From positions 1 to 64,000 of the forward strand of contig NZ_JAYGHA010000006.1 of assembly GCF_034931405.1 (NCBI RefSeq): a stretch of DNA of 64,000 bases, read 5' to 3'. Source of the stretch: RDYJ01 sp034931405. GTDB taxonomy: Bacteria > Cyanobacteriota > Cyanobacteriia > Cyanobacteriales > Nostocaceae. Position 1 is the stretch's first letter. Each line of letters starts with the position of its first letter. Positions 53,772 to 61,061 of the stretch are shown one piece after another. The notes below the pieces were generated by a model, which did not search any database, was not told where the DNA came from, and saw only the letters and a program-made list of their open reading frames with translations. Both the position numbers and the translations under genes were made by a program.

Positions 53772-53953
53772 ATATAGCACGACAACAATTGAGATTAGCA
53801 CTTAAACTCACTCAGGAACAAATGTCAGAAGTAACTGTTTCTAAAATGGAAAATCGTACTGATTTAATGCTTTCAATTTTGCGAAAGTATATTACTGAGA
53901 TGGGTGGTGAGTTGCGTCTTGTTGTTGAATTTCCAAATCATCATCATGAGTAA
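53753..53953 (+). pseudogene. Degenerate XRE/HigA-type antitoxin with an internal deletion
   Basis: The reading ARQQLRLALKLTQEQMSEV, then TVSKMENRTDLMLSILRKYI and EMGGELRLVVEFPN resembles the C-terminal HTH region of a common cyanobacterial XRE antitoxin, but about ten residues are missing inside the HTH (between SEV and TVSKMENR) and the upstream part is replaced by the end of the oxidoreductase gene. It ends in a region shared with the truncated toxin on the opposite strand. Confidence 0.65.
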
Positions 53954-54119
53954 TCAAGATCCGGTTTTCATATAACGCAAAAGCAATTTGTTCTCTATCT
54001 GACACACCAATTAATCCTGCTTCTGAAGTTGTAGTCACATTAATTCCTCGACGACGTAAACCTAACGCAATGGCATTACTAACACTTTCATCTAAATGGA
54101 ACTTAATTTTTTCTGTCAT
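53892..54119 (-). pseudogene. Truncated DUF5615 PIN-like toxin
   Basis: 75 residues: IKFHLDESVSNAIALGLRRR, then TTSEAGLIGVSDREQIAFAL and ILITHDDDLE are the DUF5615 PIN-like core with its acidic residues. Family members are normally about 110-120 residues; here the frame runs after HDDDLE into sequence that is the antisense of the broken XRE gene (IQQQDATHHPSQ), so the C-terminus is lost. It overlaps the DUF433 antitoxin gene by 17 bases, the normal order for this pair. Confidence 0.72.
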
Positions 54120-54426
54120 TGCGCTGTTTCAGTTTTTGTTGCAAAATCGAAGGAGTCTGTGCTTGAATTTCTTGGATAAAAGCTTCTGATTCTGATATTT
54201 GTTGCCTAATTTCTTCTCGATGATCATGATAGTATGCTAAAGCTGCATAGACATCAGATAAAGTAATACTAGGATAGTGGTAGAGAATTTCATCAGGCGA
54301 CATTCCCATTTGTTCATGCCAAATCACAATATCCTGAACTCGAATCCGATGTCCAGCTATCCGGGGTTTTCCTCCACAAATACCGGGAGTGATTTCAATA
54401 TGTTCTTTGATTATGTTAAGGGACAT
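54103..54426 (-). CDS. DUF433 antitoxin
   Basis: 107 residues. HIEITPGICGGKPRIAGHRI, then VQDIVIWHEQMGMSPDEILY and YPSITLSDVYAALAYYHDH is the full DUF433 pattern, a small HTH-type antitoxin paired with DUF5615 toxins. The C-terminal 30 residues form a charged helix that would contact the toxin. Start ATG 54426. The partner is truncated, so the pair is likely inactive, although the antitoxin itself is intact. Confidence 0.88.
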   Translation of the reverse strand: MSLNIIKEHIEITPGICGGKPRIAGHRIRVQDIVIWHEQMGMSPDEILYHYPSITLSDVYAALAYYHDHREEIRQQISESEAFIQEIQAQTPSILQQKLKQRNDRKN

Positions 54427-54496
54427 ATCTATGATTTAGAGAATTATTTAAGCCGATTATATCACTATTTTACTGGAGATGTCTATTATATTTATC

Positions 54497-54525
54497 GTAG
54501 GGGTTTAGCATTGCTAAACCCCTAC
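54497..54525. repeat. 29-bp palindrome shared with 44099-44127
   Basis: GTAGGGGTTTAG-CATTG-CTAAACCCCTAC. Arms are identical to those inside the 44043-44162 element; the loop differs by one base. It lies in the gap upstream of the DUF433 gene without recognisable MITE ends. Confidence 0.8.
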
Positions 54526-54622
54526 CCGTCCATTTGTATCATTTCAGCAATTTAAATGTGATTTGGAAAATTATTTAATTTTTTACTTGTTGAAAAGTTT
54601 TATAATTTTGACAAACAACCTC

Positions 54623-54960
54623 TCAACAAATATCTCCTTGCAAATGAAAATAAATCAGTGAGTGTAAATTGGTGTTACCTACTTCATTTTGATTGACAAA
54701 TGGATAAGATGTAGATAAATATTCCTGAATATTATTTTCAATTCTTTTCAGTTCAACTTCTCCTACCCAAAAACAAATATCTTCATCTTCTGTATTTAGA
54801 GGTTGAGAAAAACCAGGTGAATAATGTGGTAAAGTTCAAGAGCGACATCATCAGCTTCAGGACCGAAGGTAAAGTCAAGACGTAATCCCAGGGTTTGAGG
54901 ATTTAAGGAAATACCAACTAAGTCAGCACTTTTTAAATATTCCATAAAATCTGATAACAT
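54623..54960 (-). pseudogene. Frameshifted hypothetical gene
   Basis: From ATG 54960 the frame reads MLSDFMEYLKSADLVGISLN, PQTLGLRLDFTFGPEADDVA and then fails. A shift near 54826 resumes a sensible protein (HYSPGFSQPLNTEDEDICFW, then VGEVELKRIENNIQEYLSTS, ending LIYFHLQGDIC at 54623). The two halves look like one protein of about 115 residues with a one-base indel. No known family. It may be a real mutation or a sequencing error. Confidence 0.5.
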
Positions 54961-55009
54961 AGGATCATTGTTTATTGATTCACAAATTGAAAAGACAAAT
55001 TGAAAAGAT

Positions 55010-55234
55010 ATGATAGAACAAGAACTGCTCAACCGTATTTCCCTAGATCCGAAAGTAATGGTGGGAAAACCTACTATTAAAGGTACAAGATTAACTGTTG
55101 AATATATACTTAATCTTCTGGCACACGGCGCGACAGTCGCAGAAATTCTGGAAGAATATGAAGGTTTAGTAGAAGCAGATATTCGAGCTTGTTTATTATT
55201 TGCATCTCGTCCCCTAGATGTTAAAATGGTATAG
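55010..55234 (+). CDS. DUF433 antitoxin, no toxin partner
   Basis: 74 residues: NRISLDPKVMVGKPTIKGTR, then LTVEYILNLLAHGATVAEIL and YEGLVEADIRACLLFASRPL is the complete DUF433 core. The usual DUF5615 toxin gene is absent; a second DUF433 gene follows after 20 bases instead. Start ATG 55010. The last residues (DVKMV) differ from the usual hydrophobic tail, so the 3' end may be altered. Confidence 0.82.
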   Translation: MIEQELLNRISLDPKVMVGKPTIKGTRLTVEYILNLLAHGATVAEILEEYEGLVEADIRACLLFASRPLDVKMV

Positions 55235-55254
55235 AGTAAGATAGAGTAAATAAT

Positions 55255-55446
55255 ATGAGCTATCAAGATATCATTACCATTGAACCAGATAAGCGGGGTG
55301 GTAAACCTTGTATTCGCCGGATGAGAATTACAGTCTATGATGTTTTAGGTTGGTTAGCATCTGGGATGTCTTATACAGAGATATTAGAAGATTTTCCTGA
55401 ATTAACGGAAGCAGATATTAGAGCTTGTTTAGAATTTGCATATTAA
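55255..55446 (+). CDS. Second DUF433 antitoxin, shortened C-terminus
   Basis: 63 residues: DIITIEPDKRGGKPCIRRMR, then ITVYDVLGWLASGMSYTEIL and FPELTEADIRACLEFAY, then a stop. Family members normally continue about 10-15 residues beyond this point, so the C-terminus is probably truncated. No toxin follows; the next gene is on the other strand, 3 bases away. Tandem antitoxins without toxins suggest loss of toxins. Confidence 0.78.
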   Translation: MSYQDIITIEPDKRGGKPCIRRMRITVYDVLGWLASGMSYTEILEDFPELTEADIRACLEFAY

Positions 55447-55449
55447 TTA

Positions 55450-55884
55450 TTACCATTGAACATATCTAACTATTGTAAAACCAATCAAAAGAACTAAAAA
55501 AAGACTAAAAACTTCACTCAGAAACCCTCTATCATTAATTAATTTTTTGATAGATTGAATGTTATCTTGAGTATCAATTACTGAATTTTCCTGGTGTGAT
55601 GGAGTTTCTTTCATCAATACTGAATCGGGAGGAGATTCTTGTTCTACTTTAGAATCACTAATGTCTAATTCTTTTTCTTGAGTAAAATTTTCTTGTTTCA
55701 ATTTTGAATTGGAAAGAGATTCTTGTTCTATTTCCTCACTAAGTTCTAAGTCAGTTTTCGGTTTAAAAGCTTCTGTAATCAATGAATTAAAATTGTATTT
55801 TCTCGAAAGGGTAGCTGAAGCAAAGGAAACCAAAAAAAGTATTAAGGCGTTAATGATGTAAGCGATAATATTATGTTTATTCAT
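55450..55884 (-). CDS. Unknown protein with two transmembrane helices and an acidic linker
   Basis: 144 residues from ATG 55884, which overlaps the preceding gene's stop (ATGAATAA). The layout is an N-terminal helix (IIAYIINALILFLVSFASATL), a long Ser/Glu/Gln-rich acidic linker containing an approximate repeat (EIEQESLSNSKLKQENFTQEKE, then KVEQESPPDSVLMKET) and a C-terminal helix (FLSEVFSLFLVLLIGFTIV). No family recognised. Third gene of a three-gene operon of small envelope proteins. Confidence 0.6.
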   Translation of the reverse strand: MNKHNIIAYIINALILFLVSFASATLSRKYNFNSLITEAFKPKTDLELSEEIEQESLSNSKLKQENFTQEKELDISDSKVEQESPPDSVLMKETPSHQENSVIDTQDNIQSIKKLINDRGFLSEVFSLFLVLLIGFTIVRYVQW

Positions 55885-56239
55885 TTTCTGCATAACTCCT
55901 TGTATTACATTCTAAGCTAAATCTATTACAAGCATAACTTCTGATTTTTCTTCCTACCCAGTAACCTGCAGATTTACCTTTGTTAAATCCATCTCCAACT
56001 ATGAAGGCATCATACTGTTTAATGACAGGATTATTATTCTGAAATCCAGTGTTTATTTTAATGCGTGGATTTTTATAATTTGAACTTGGACTAATTTTCA
56101 AGTGAGTTTGTGAATTTTTAATAAGCTGTTGTGCATCTTTATCAGCTATAGATTCTGCCTTGGATTCTAAATTATCCAATAATAGCAATGAGCATATTAT
56201 TAGGATTACAAGACTGAAAAGGAAACATTTTCTGATCAT
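55877..56239 (-). CDS. Unknown small exported protein
   Basis: 120 residues. An N-terminal signal peptide or anchor (KCFLFSLVILIICSLLLLDN) is followed by a secreted domain with DAFIVGDGFNKGKSAGYWVG, RKIRSYACNRFSLECNTRSY and two cysteines that could form a disulphide. No family recognised. It overlaps the next gene by 8 bases (55877-55884), and the 39-residue peptide gene precedes it by 24 bases, so the three are probably co-transcribed. Confidence 0.6.
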   Translation of the reverse strand: MIRKCFLFSLVILIICSLLLLDNLESKAESIADKDAQQLIKNSQTHLKISPSSNYKNPRIKINTGFQNNNPVIKQYDAFIVGDGFNKGKSAGYWVGRKIRSYACNRFSLECNTRSYAENE

Positions 56240-56263
56240 TACTATTTATTTTTTGTGAAGTTC

Positions 56264-56383
56264 TTAAAATCCAGATACACCTGATGGAAATTCTACGATG
56301 AAACCAAGAATCCATCCAGCTAACCATAAAGCAGCTAAAACTACTAATGTTGATAATACTGTTGTGAAGAAATTATTGATCAT
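56264..56383 (-). CDS. Small membrane peptide, 39 residues
   Basis: ATG 56383 preceded by GAGAGGAT, a convincing ribosome binding site; a longer in-frame reading from 56491 lacks one and looks non-coding. The peptide is NNFFTTVLSTLVVLAALWLA followed by GWILGFIVEFPSGVSGF: one hydrophobic helix and a short tail. First gene of the three-gene unknown operon. Confidence 0.55.
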   Translation of the reverse strand: MINNFFTTVLSTLVVLAALWLAGWILGFIVEFPSGVSGF

Positions 56384-56470
56384 ATTGATATCCTCTCTGT
56401 AATAGGGTTTTCCAAATTCAAACTCGCGTTTATTTATACCCACCCTACACCACACACCCAAACCTGAAAA

Positions 56471-56545
56471 GCGGAAAAAAGCGGATCGCAAAAAAATTTA
56501 CAAAAAAGGACGGAAAAAAGCTGATAAATACGGATAAAGTCTGCT
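56471..56545. promoter_or_regulatory. Repeated GCGGAAAAAAGC motifs upstream of the vMAP-like HTH gene
   Basis: GCGGAAAAAAGCGGAT (56471-56486) and ACGGAAAAAAGCTGAT (56510-56525) are direct repeats 39 bases apart; a weaker CGGATAAAGTCTGCT follows at about 56532. They lie in the 194-base gap between divergent genes, about 35-110 bases before the HTH gene start. Candidate operators for the adjacent HTH protein. Confidence 0.4.
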
Positions 56546-56577
56546 AAAATTACCTATGTCGCTTTACATTTCTAAAT

Positions 56578-57084
56578 ATGCAGGTTCACGAACTACTACA
56601 ACTTGTGGATGACGCTGTTTATCTCAACACAGGCGAGCATCTCAATGACTTACAACGTGGAGTTATTGAGGGATCACTAAAACATCAAAAATATGCTGAT
56701 ATAGCCGAAACCTGTGGTTGTAGCGCCGGTCATGCAAAGGATGTAGGTTACGAACTATTGCAATTGTTATCTGATATTTTTGATGAACCGGTTGATAAAC
56801 GAAATCTTAAATCTGTTCTGGAACGACAGGGAAATGTAAATCTTTTTTTAGGTGATAAAAGTATTAATCAAAATATAATTGGCTGTATAAATATTGGTTC
56901 TAAACAACCTCAAAATAAATCAGATAAAAATAATTCTAGTAATTCTAAATTAAAGCAACGTAAAAATAATAAAACTCAGATAGAAAAAATTGATAAATTA
57001 CGGTATTTTGGGTTAAATGATGAGCAAATTGCAGAAGTGTTAGAGTTACCTTTAGAGGTGATTAAACAGGTGGAATCGGAATAA
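56578..57084 (+). CDS. Orphan vMAP-type N-terminal HTH protein
   Basis: 168 residues. The first 85 (VYLNTGEHLNDLQRGVIEGS, then KYADIAETCGCSAGHAKDVG and LKSVLERQG) match the HTH domain at the N-terminus of large cyanobacterial conflict proteins (NACHT/WD40 and vWA-MoxR-associated proteins). Here no effector domain follows: a low-complexity Asn/Ser/Lys linker leads to a second small HTH-like segment (LRYFGLNDEQIAEVLELPLE). It could be a stand-alone regulator or adaptor. Start ATG 56578. Confidence 0.65.
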   Translation: MQVHELLQLVDDAVYLNTGEHLNDLQRGVIEGSLKHQKYADIAETCGCSAGHAKDVGYELLQLLSDIFDEPVDKRNLKSVLERQGNVNLFLGDKSINQNIIGCINIGSKQPQNKSDKNNSSNSKLKQRKNNKTQIEKIDKLRYFGLNDEQIAEVLELPLEVIKQVESE

Positions 57085-57179
57085 TAAAGCTTTTAATTTC
57101 CAAGACGCTAGAAATTCAACGAAGTTAAAGCATTTTTCAAATCTTGTTATATAATTAGATTTATCATGGATGTAAAAAT

Positions 57180-57383
57180 ATGAAGCTAAGAGTAATTCTA
57201 GAACCTAGTGATGAAGGTGGCTACACCGTTTATGTTCCCTCCTTACCTGGTTGTATCAGTGAAGGGGAAAATATTGATGAGGCATTAGCAAATATTCAAG
57301 AAGCTATAGAGTTATATCTTGAACCTGTAGAAAATGAATTTTCCGCTCAGGAAGGTATCATTGTTCGAGAGTTGGTTCTATGA
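57180..57383 (+). CDS. hicB: HicB-type antitoxin
   Basis: 67 residues: LRVILEPSDEGGYTVYVPSL, then PGCISEGENIDEALANIQEA is the HicB partial RNase-H fold that neutralises HicA. There is no C-terminal DNA-binding domain, as in short HicB forms. Start ATG 57180. The stop overlaps the hicA start (ATGA, 57380-57383), the usual coupling. The antitoxin comes first here; both orders occur in the family. Confidence 0.93.
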   Translation: MKLRVILEPSDEGGYTVYVPSLPGCISEGENIDEALANIQEAIELYLEPVENEFSAQEGIIVRELVL

Positions 57384-57607
57384 GTAAAGTTCCCAGCCTT
57401 CCATACACTAAAATCATAGCTGCTCTAGAACGAGATGGATGGATTGTGGTTCGTCAACGCGGTAGCCACATTCGATTAGAAAAAGAACTGACTGATGAAG
57501 TCCTTAAATTGACAGTTCCGGCTCATAAGCCTGTTAAACGCTCTACTCTTGCCCATATTTTGAAACAAGCCCACACTGATGTTGAGCGATTTCTTGATCT
57601 CCTGTGA
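57380..57607 (+). CDS. hicA: HicA mRNA interferase toxin
   Basis: 75 residues: TKIIAALERDGWIVVRQRGS with the catalytic His in GSHIRLEK, then LTVPAHKPVKRSTLAHILKQ. This is the double-stranded-RNA-binding-like HicA fold that cleaves mRNA when HicB is degraded. Complete and coupled to hicB, so the pair is probably functional. Confidence 0.93.
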   Translation: MSKVPSLPYTKIIAALERDGWIVVRQRGSHIRLEKELTDEVLKLTVPAHKPVKRSTLAHILKQAHTDVERFLDLL

Positions 57608-57656
57608 TGTGTGATGCCTACAGCGATCGCAAAAAAATGATTTAATTAGAACAATG

Positions 57657-57986
57657 CTAAACTAAATCTTCTAAATCATCCACAGTCATAGGTGCTTGAG
57701 CAGCATGACGAACATATAAAACAGATACTATCGTGTCTCGAATTGTAAATAGAACTCTATAAATATTCTTAGATTTGCCATAAAGCAATTGACGGACTTC
57801 TTCTGGAAAAATCTCATGTTCAACTGCTAAAGCACAACGCTGGGGTTTATCTTGTAAGGTAGCAATAGCATTCATCAATCCTCGAAACCAGGTATCAGCA
57901 AATTCAGGATTACGTTCTCGATACCAAAGATATGTTTGCTCAATCTGCTTTTCAGCAATTGGAGTAATTTCAACTTGAAATGTCAT
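57657..57986 (-). CDS. RelE/ParE superfamily toxin
   Basis: 109 residues from ATG 57986; a longer in-frame start at 58091 lies inside the antitoxin gene and is rejected. FQVEITPIAEKQIEQTYLWY, then FADTWFRGLMNAIATLQDKP and EEVRQLLYGKSKNIYRVLFT with VSVLYVRHAAQAP are typical of the ParE/RelE fold. It overlaps the antitoxin gene by 17 bases. Whether it targets gyrase or mRNA cannot be told. Confidence 0.88.
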   Translation of the reverse strand: MTFQVEITPIAEKQIEQTYLWYRERNPEFADTWFRGLMNAIATLQDKPQRCALAVEHEIFPEEVRQLLYGKSKNIYRVLFTIRDTIVSVLYVRHAAQAPMTVDDLEDLV

Positions 57987-58233
57987 ATTTCTGTTGCATT
58001 TCCTGAATAAAATCTGAAAGAGGACGAGTTTGTCCACTGTTGAGTTCTTCAAAACCCTGCTGAATACCAGCAATAGTTTCCAAATGCTCAATTAATTGAC
58101 GTATCTTGCTAGGATCAATTTTACCAGGATCGAGAAAAGTAATGAGAACCTGGGTACTATTATTGACATTTTCGGGAATTTCGGTAAATTCAATCTGTCC
58201 GTCTCGATAAATACCTTCGACTGTTTTTAGCAT
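57970..58233 (-). CDS. Antitoxin of the RelE/ParE pair
   Basis: 87 residues: VEGIYRDGQIEFTEIPENVN, then TQVLITFLDPGKIDPSKIRQ is the short beta-rich N-terminus of cyanobacterial antitoxins of this type, followed by a helical toxin-wrapping tail (LSDFIQEMQQKYDI). Upstream of and overlapping the toxin gene, the standard order. Start ATG 58233. Confidence 0.8.
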   Translation of the reverse strand: MLKTVEGIYRDGQIEFTEIPENVNNSTQVLITFLDPGKIDPSKIRQLIEHLETIAGIQQGFEELNSGQTRPLSDFIQEMQQKYDISS

Positions 58234-58296
58234 AAGTCTTTTGGTGTTTATTATTTTTTAGATTATACCACGATTATTAATACATCTGTTAATAAA

Positions 58297-58833
58297 TCAT
58301 CTTTGCTGAGTCATTGCCATCACATTTGCAACAGTTAATTCTAAAATATTACCAAGGCTAGGGAGTATATCATTATCAGCATAAATAAGAGGTAATTCTT
58401 GATTTTCCCATACCCAAATTTGCTTTCTTTGAATATCAATCAACCAAGCAAGTTTTGTATCATTACTCAAACAATGCAGGATTTTGTGTTGTATATCTAA
58501 GGTACTTTGATCAGGAGAACGAATTTCAATTAACCAGTCCGGTGAACCTTGTAGGAGTCCATCTTCATTAGAAAGACGCTCACTCTTAACAACCGAAATA
58601 TCAGGTACAGGAGACATGGGAGGTACAATACACCGCAATTCTTGAATAGCTTCGTAGGCGGTAGTTTGCCTGTTGATGGCGTTAACAAGGTTACGTTGGA
58701 GGCGGGAATGAAACAGCGTTAGCATGGGTTTTTGCTGGGCTTTTCCCTGGATAAACTCCCAAGCAGGAGAAGCTTCAATATTGGGTTGCTGAAGAAAATT
58801 GTCTAATGGGTTGGTGAGGGTAGTAAATTGCAT
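58297..58833 (-). CDS. Uma2 family (DUF820) putative endonuclease
   Basis: 178 residues. The PD-(D/E)xK-like core of the Uma2 family is visible: VPDISVVKSERL and SPDWLIEIRSPDQS (Asp, then E-x-R/K-S), followed by KLAWLIDIQRKQIWVW. Members are abundant in cyanobacteria, are often considered relics of transposons or restriction systems, and have unknown cellular function. Start ATG 58833. Not in an operon. Confidence 0.85.
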   Translation of the reverse strand: MQFTTLTNPLDNFLQQPNIEASPAWEFIQGKAQQKPMLTLFHSRLQRNLVNAINRQTTAYEAIQELRCIVPPMSPVPDISVVKSERLSNEDGLLQGSPDWLIEIRSPDQSTLDIQHKILHCLSNDTKLAWLIDIQRKQIWVWENQELPLIYADNDILPSLGNILELTVANVMAMTQQR

Positions 58834-59388
58834 AGTTGCTGTTATTTATTATTCACATTTTTGGGTATTTCAGTAAATTCAATCTTTCCTTTTCAATAAA
58901 TTTAAAATGGAATATTCTCATCCTGTAAATCCTTTAATCCTGGACATCCTGATTCAGACAAAAATTATAACACAAGATAACTCAATAACATCCATCTCCC
59001 TATATTTCTATTTTGTATTCCCACATACAGCAAACAAAATCATAAAACAAAATAAAGAAATCGGTTTTTTAACTACCAAAACTCTACACTAATAATAGTA
59101 ACAGCAAATACATAAAAACTATATTTCCTGTCATTAATGCGACGTTTCTGAGCATCAGAGTACAACTTAATATATCTCAAAAAATCTTGCCTAAATCGCT
59201 ACTAGTCTTACAGGTAAATGGATTTATCATGAGTACAAAAAAGCTCAAACCCTACCCTAAAAATACCAGTACCTCTATCATAAAAAACTAGAACCCCTCA
59301 CCCTACAGAAAATGTAAAGTTCTGTTAAATAGTGGTTTAAACCTATTGAGTACAATCGTAATAAATTCAATAAATTTAATCGGTATCT
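58834..59388. other. Intergenic region upstream of nifP, including a heptamer-type repeat
   Basis: 555 AT-rich bases. At 58918-58960 there is a run of CATCCTG/AATCC-type words (tcatcctgtaaatccttt, aatcctggacatcctgatt), a short-period repeat I recall from many cyanobacterial intergenic regions. The rest shows no gene; a promoter for the nif accessory cluster should lie here, but I cannot place it. Confidence 0.45.
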
Positions 59389-60195
59389 GTGGTTTTGTCT
59401 GCTTTCGAGTCACCTGATATAAGCAGAAAAATACAACATGGCTCTTTTAACCAGACAGTACCGATGCAACAGTCTTTAGACAGTACCAAAACCCAAACTG
59501 CAAATACAGACTCGCGGAAAAATCAACGTTCTGGCGGTTTTTTTGAGCCATTAATGAGTGATTTTCGGATCATATTTGAGCGTGATCCAGCCGCACGTAA
59601 TTGGTTGGAGGTTATATTTTGTTATCCTGGATTTCATGCTCTTTGTTTCCATCGTCTTGCACACTGGTTACACATCCGTAAAGTGGGTTTTATCCCTCGC
59701 TTAATTTCCCATTTGGGACGATTTTTAACAGGTATTGAAATTCATCCAGGTGCAAAAATTGGTAAAGGTGTATTTATCGATCACGGTATGGGAGTTGTCA
59801 TTGGTGAAACTGCCATAGTTGGCGATTATACACTCATTTATCAAGGTGTAACTCTCGGTGGAACTGGGAAAGAAAGCGGTAAACGTCATCCTACCTTGGG
59901 TAATAACGTTGTTGTGGGTGCGGGTGCGAAAGTGTTGGGAAATATTCAAATTAGCGATCGCGTGCGGATTGGTGCAGGTTCAATTGTCTTGGGTGATGTT
60001 CCTCCAGATTCCACCGTAGTTGGTATTCCTGGCCGCATTATTTCCCATAAACAAAGCAAACGTCTTTCTCCTTTAGAACATGGAAAACTACCCGATGTGG
60101 AAGCAGGTATAATTCGTTCCTTGCTTTCCCGAATTGAAAAACTTGAACAACAACTGCAAACCATGAATAGTCATCAGCAGAACGAGGAACATTAA
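59389..60195 (+). CDS. nifP: Serine O-acetyltransferase of the nif cluster (NifP/CysE)
   Basis: 268 residues from a GTG start at 59389; an ATG at 59464 is an alternative that would remove a non-conserved leader. The core MSDFRIIFERDPAARNWLEV, HRLAHWLH and the left-handed beta-helix (GAKIGKGVFIDHGMGVVIGE, YTLIYQGVTLGGTGKESGKR with catalytic His) are complete. It makes O-acetylserine for cysteine supply. Its position 1.2 kb upstream of nifV with the same small neighbours as in Nostoc/Anabaena identifies it as NifP, providing cysteine sulphur for nitrogenase clusters. Confidence 0.9.
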   Translation: MVLSAFESPDISRKIQHGSFNQTVPMQQSLDSTKTQTANTDSRKNQRSGGFFEPLMSDFRIIFERDPAARNWLEVIFCYPGFHALCFHRLAHWLHIRKVGFIPRLISHLGRFLTGIEIHPGAKIGKGVFIDHGMGVVIGETAIVGDYTLIYQGVTLGGTGKESGKRHPTLGNNVVVGAGAKVLGNIQISDRVRIGAGSIVLGDVPPDSTVVGIPGRIISHKQSKRLSPLEHGKLPDVEAGIIRSLLSRIEKLEQQLQTMNSHQQNEEH

Positions 60196-60198
60196 ATT

Positions 60199-60435
60199 AT
60201 GTTCTCACTAGGTGAACAAGTTTTGCAGATTCCTTTAAGTGATAGATGGCAAATTTATCACCGTTTGCAAGAATTGATGATCGCTTGTTCCTGTCCTCCA
60301 GATGGTTCTTTACGCGTGCAAGTAAATAGTTTACAAGAAGCAATTCTTGTCCGCAGTGCAGTCATGCAATTTTTAGCTTCGCGTTGTGAGTTAGTGCAAT
60401 GGTTAGAAGTTTGTTGGAGTCATAGTATTGAGTGA
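60199..60435 (+). CDS. Small conserved cyanobacterial protein of the nifP-nifV interval
   Basis: 78 residues: FSLGEQVLQIPLSDRWQIYH, then RLQELMIACSCPPDGSLRVQ and a C-terminal FLASRCELVQWLEVCW. It lies 3 bases after nifP and so is co-transcribed. I recall a homologue at the equivalent place in Nostoc PCC 7120 between nifP and nifV. Four cysteines and a Trp-rich tail are notable; function unknown. Confidence 0.75.
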   Translation: MFSLGEQVLQIPLSDRWQIYHRLQELMIACSCPPDGSLRVQVNSLQEAILVRSAVMQFLASRCELVQWLEVCWSHSIE

Positions 60436-60735
60436 AAAGTGCATAACTGACTACAATTTACAACTTCTCAAATGTCTAATCAATACAATATCAGAGCAGA
60501 ATCCATGATGCAATCTTGATTTATCATCTCCAAAAGTCGAAGTTATTGTTTACTCACAATTTAGCTTGCGGACTGAAGGAAATTAACCTAAGCTTAGGTT
60601 TCACTCTCTCTACCAAATCTGCTAAATCTCATATTTCTCTGACATATTCTATTCCTGAACAGAGTGAAATTAGCAGTTAAATCTGGGGATAGCATTTTGT
60701 CATCTTGTCTAGCTTGATATTTTCAAATTTAAATT
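60436..60735. other. Intergenic region without features
   Basis: About 300 bases between two small nif-region genes. I see a short palindrome CCTAAGCTTAGG (60588-60599) and nothing else that suggests a gene or RNA. Confidence 0.5.
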
Positions 60736-60933
60736 ATGGTACACCGTAACAACGATAGGAAATTACTACAATTTTTGCATCATGAACTGGAACTTTCAAA
60801 AGCCGATATTGCTGTTGCTTTGCGACATCGTGAGTTTGATAAAGGACCTATTCCTATGTTGCTTTGGCAGTATGGTTTTATCGACTTAGAACAGTTAGAC
60901 AAGATTTTTGATTGGTTAGCGGATCATGCTTAA
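60736..60933 (+). CDS. DUF2949 family protein
   Basis: 65 residues: RKLLQFLHHELELSKADIAV, then FDKGPIPMLLWQYGFIDLEQ and LDKIFDWLADHA are the whole DUF2949 domain, a small all-helical cyanobacterial family of unknown function. It sits in the same order in the Nostoc-type nif accessory cluster. Start ATG 60736. Confidence 0.85.
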   Translation: MVHRNNDRKLLQFLHHELELSKADIAVALRHREFDKGPIPMLLWQYGFIDLEQLDKIFDWLADHA

Positions 60934-61061
60934 TCAATGAAAAAATCAATATTAAAATTGAAAAAATCTGAGAAATATTTATAAGTATTCTGACTCCTCT
61001 ATAGACATTCCACCATAATGTCTTCACTAACTCCTGAATTCTTCCCAATGAGGTAAATACT

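Noticed and set aside
54796..55266. 156-codon minus-strand ORF
   Set aside because: Its first 100 codons are antisense to the well-supported DUF433 gene; only the part from 54960 looks like protein, and this is reported as a frameshifted gene.
56384..56491. Longer N-terminus for the 39-residue membrane peptide
   Set aside because: No ribosome binding site at 56491, whereas GAGAGGAT precedes the ATG at 56383; the upstream part would overlap the promoter repeats of the divergent gene.
57987..58091. Longer N-terminus for the RelE/ParE toxin
   Set aside because: The extra 35 residues are encoded inside the antitoxin gene and do not resemble the family; ATG 57986 fits the fold start.
58907..59092. 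61-codon ORF upstream of nifP
   Set aside because: It starts in the short-period repeat and has the composition of AT-rich intergenic DNA, with no ribosome binding site.
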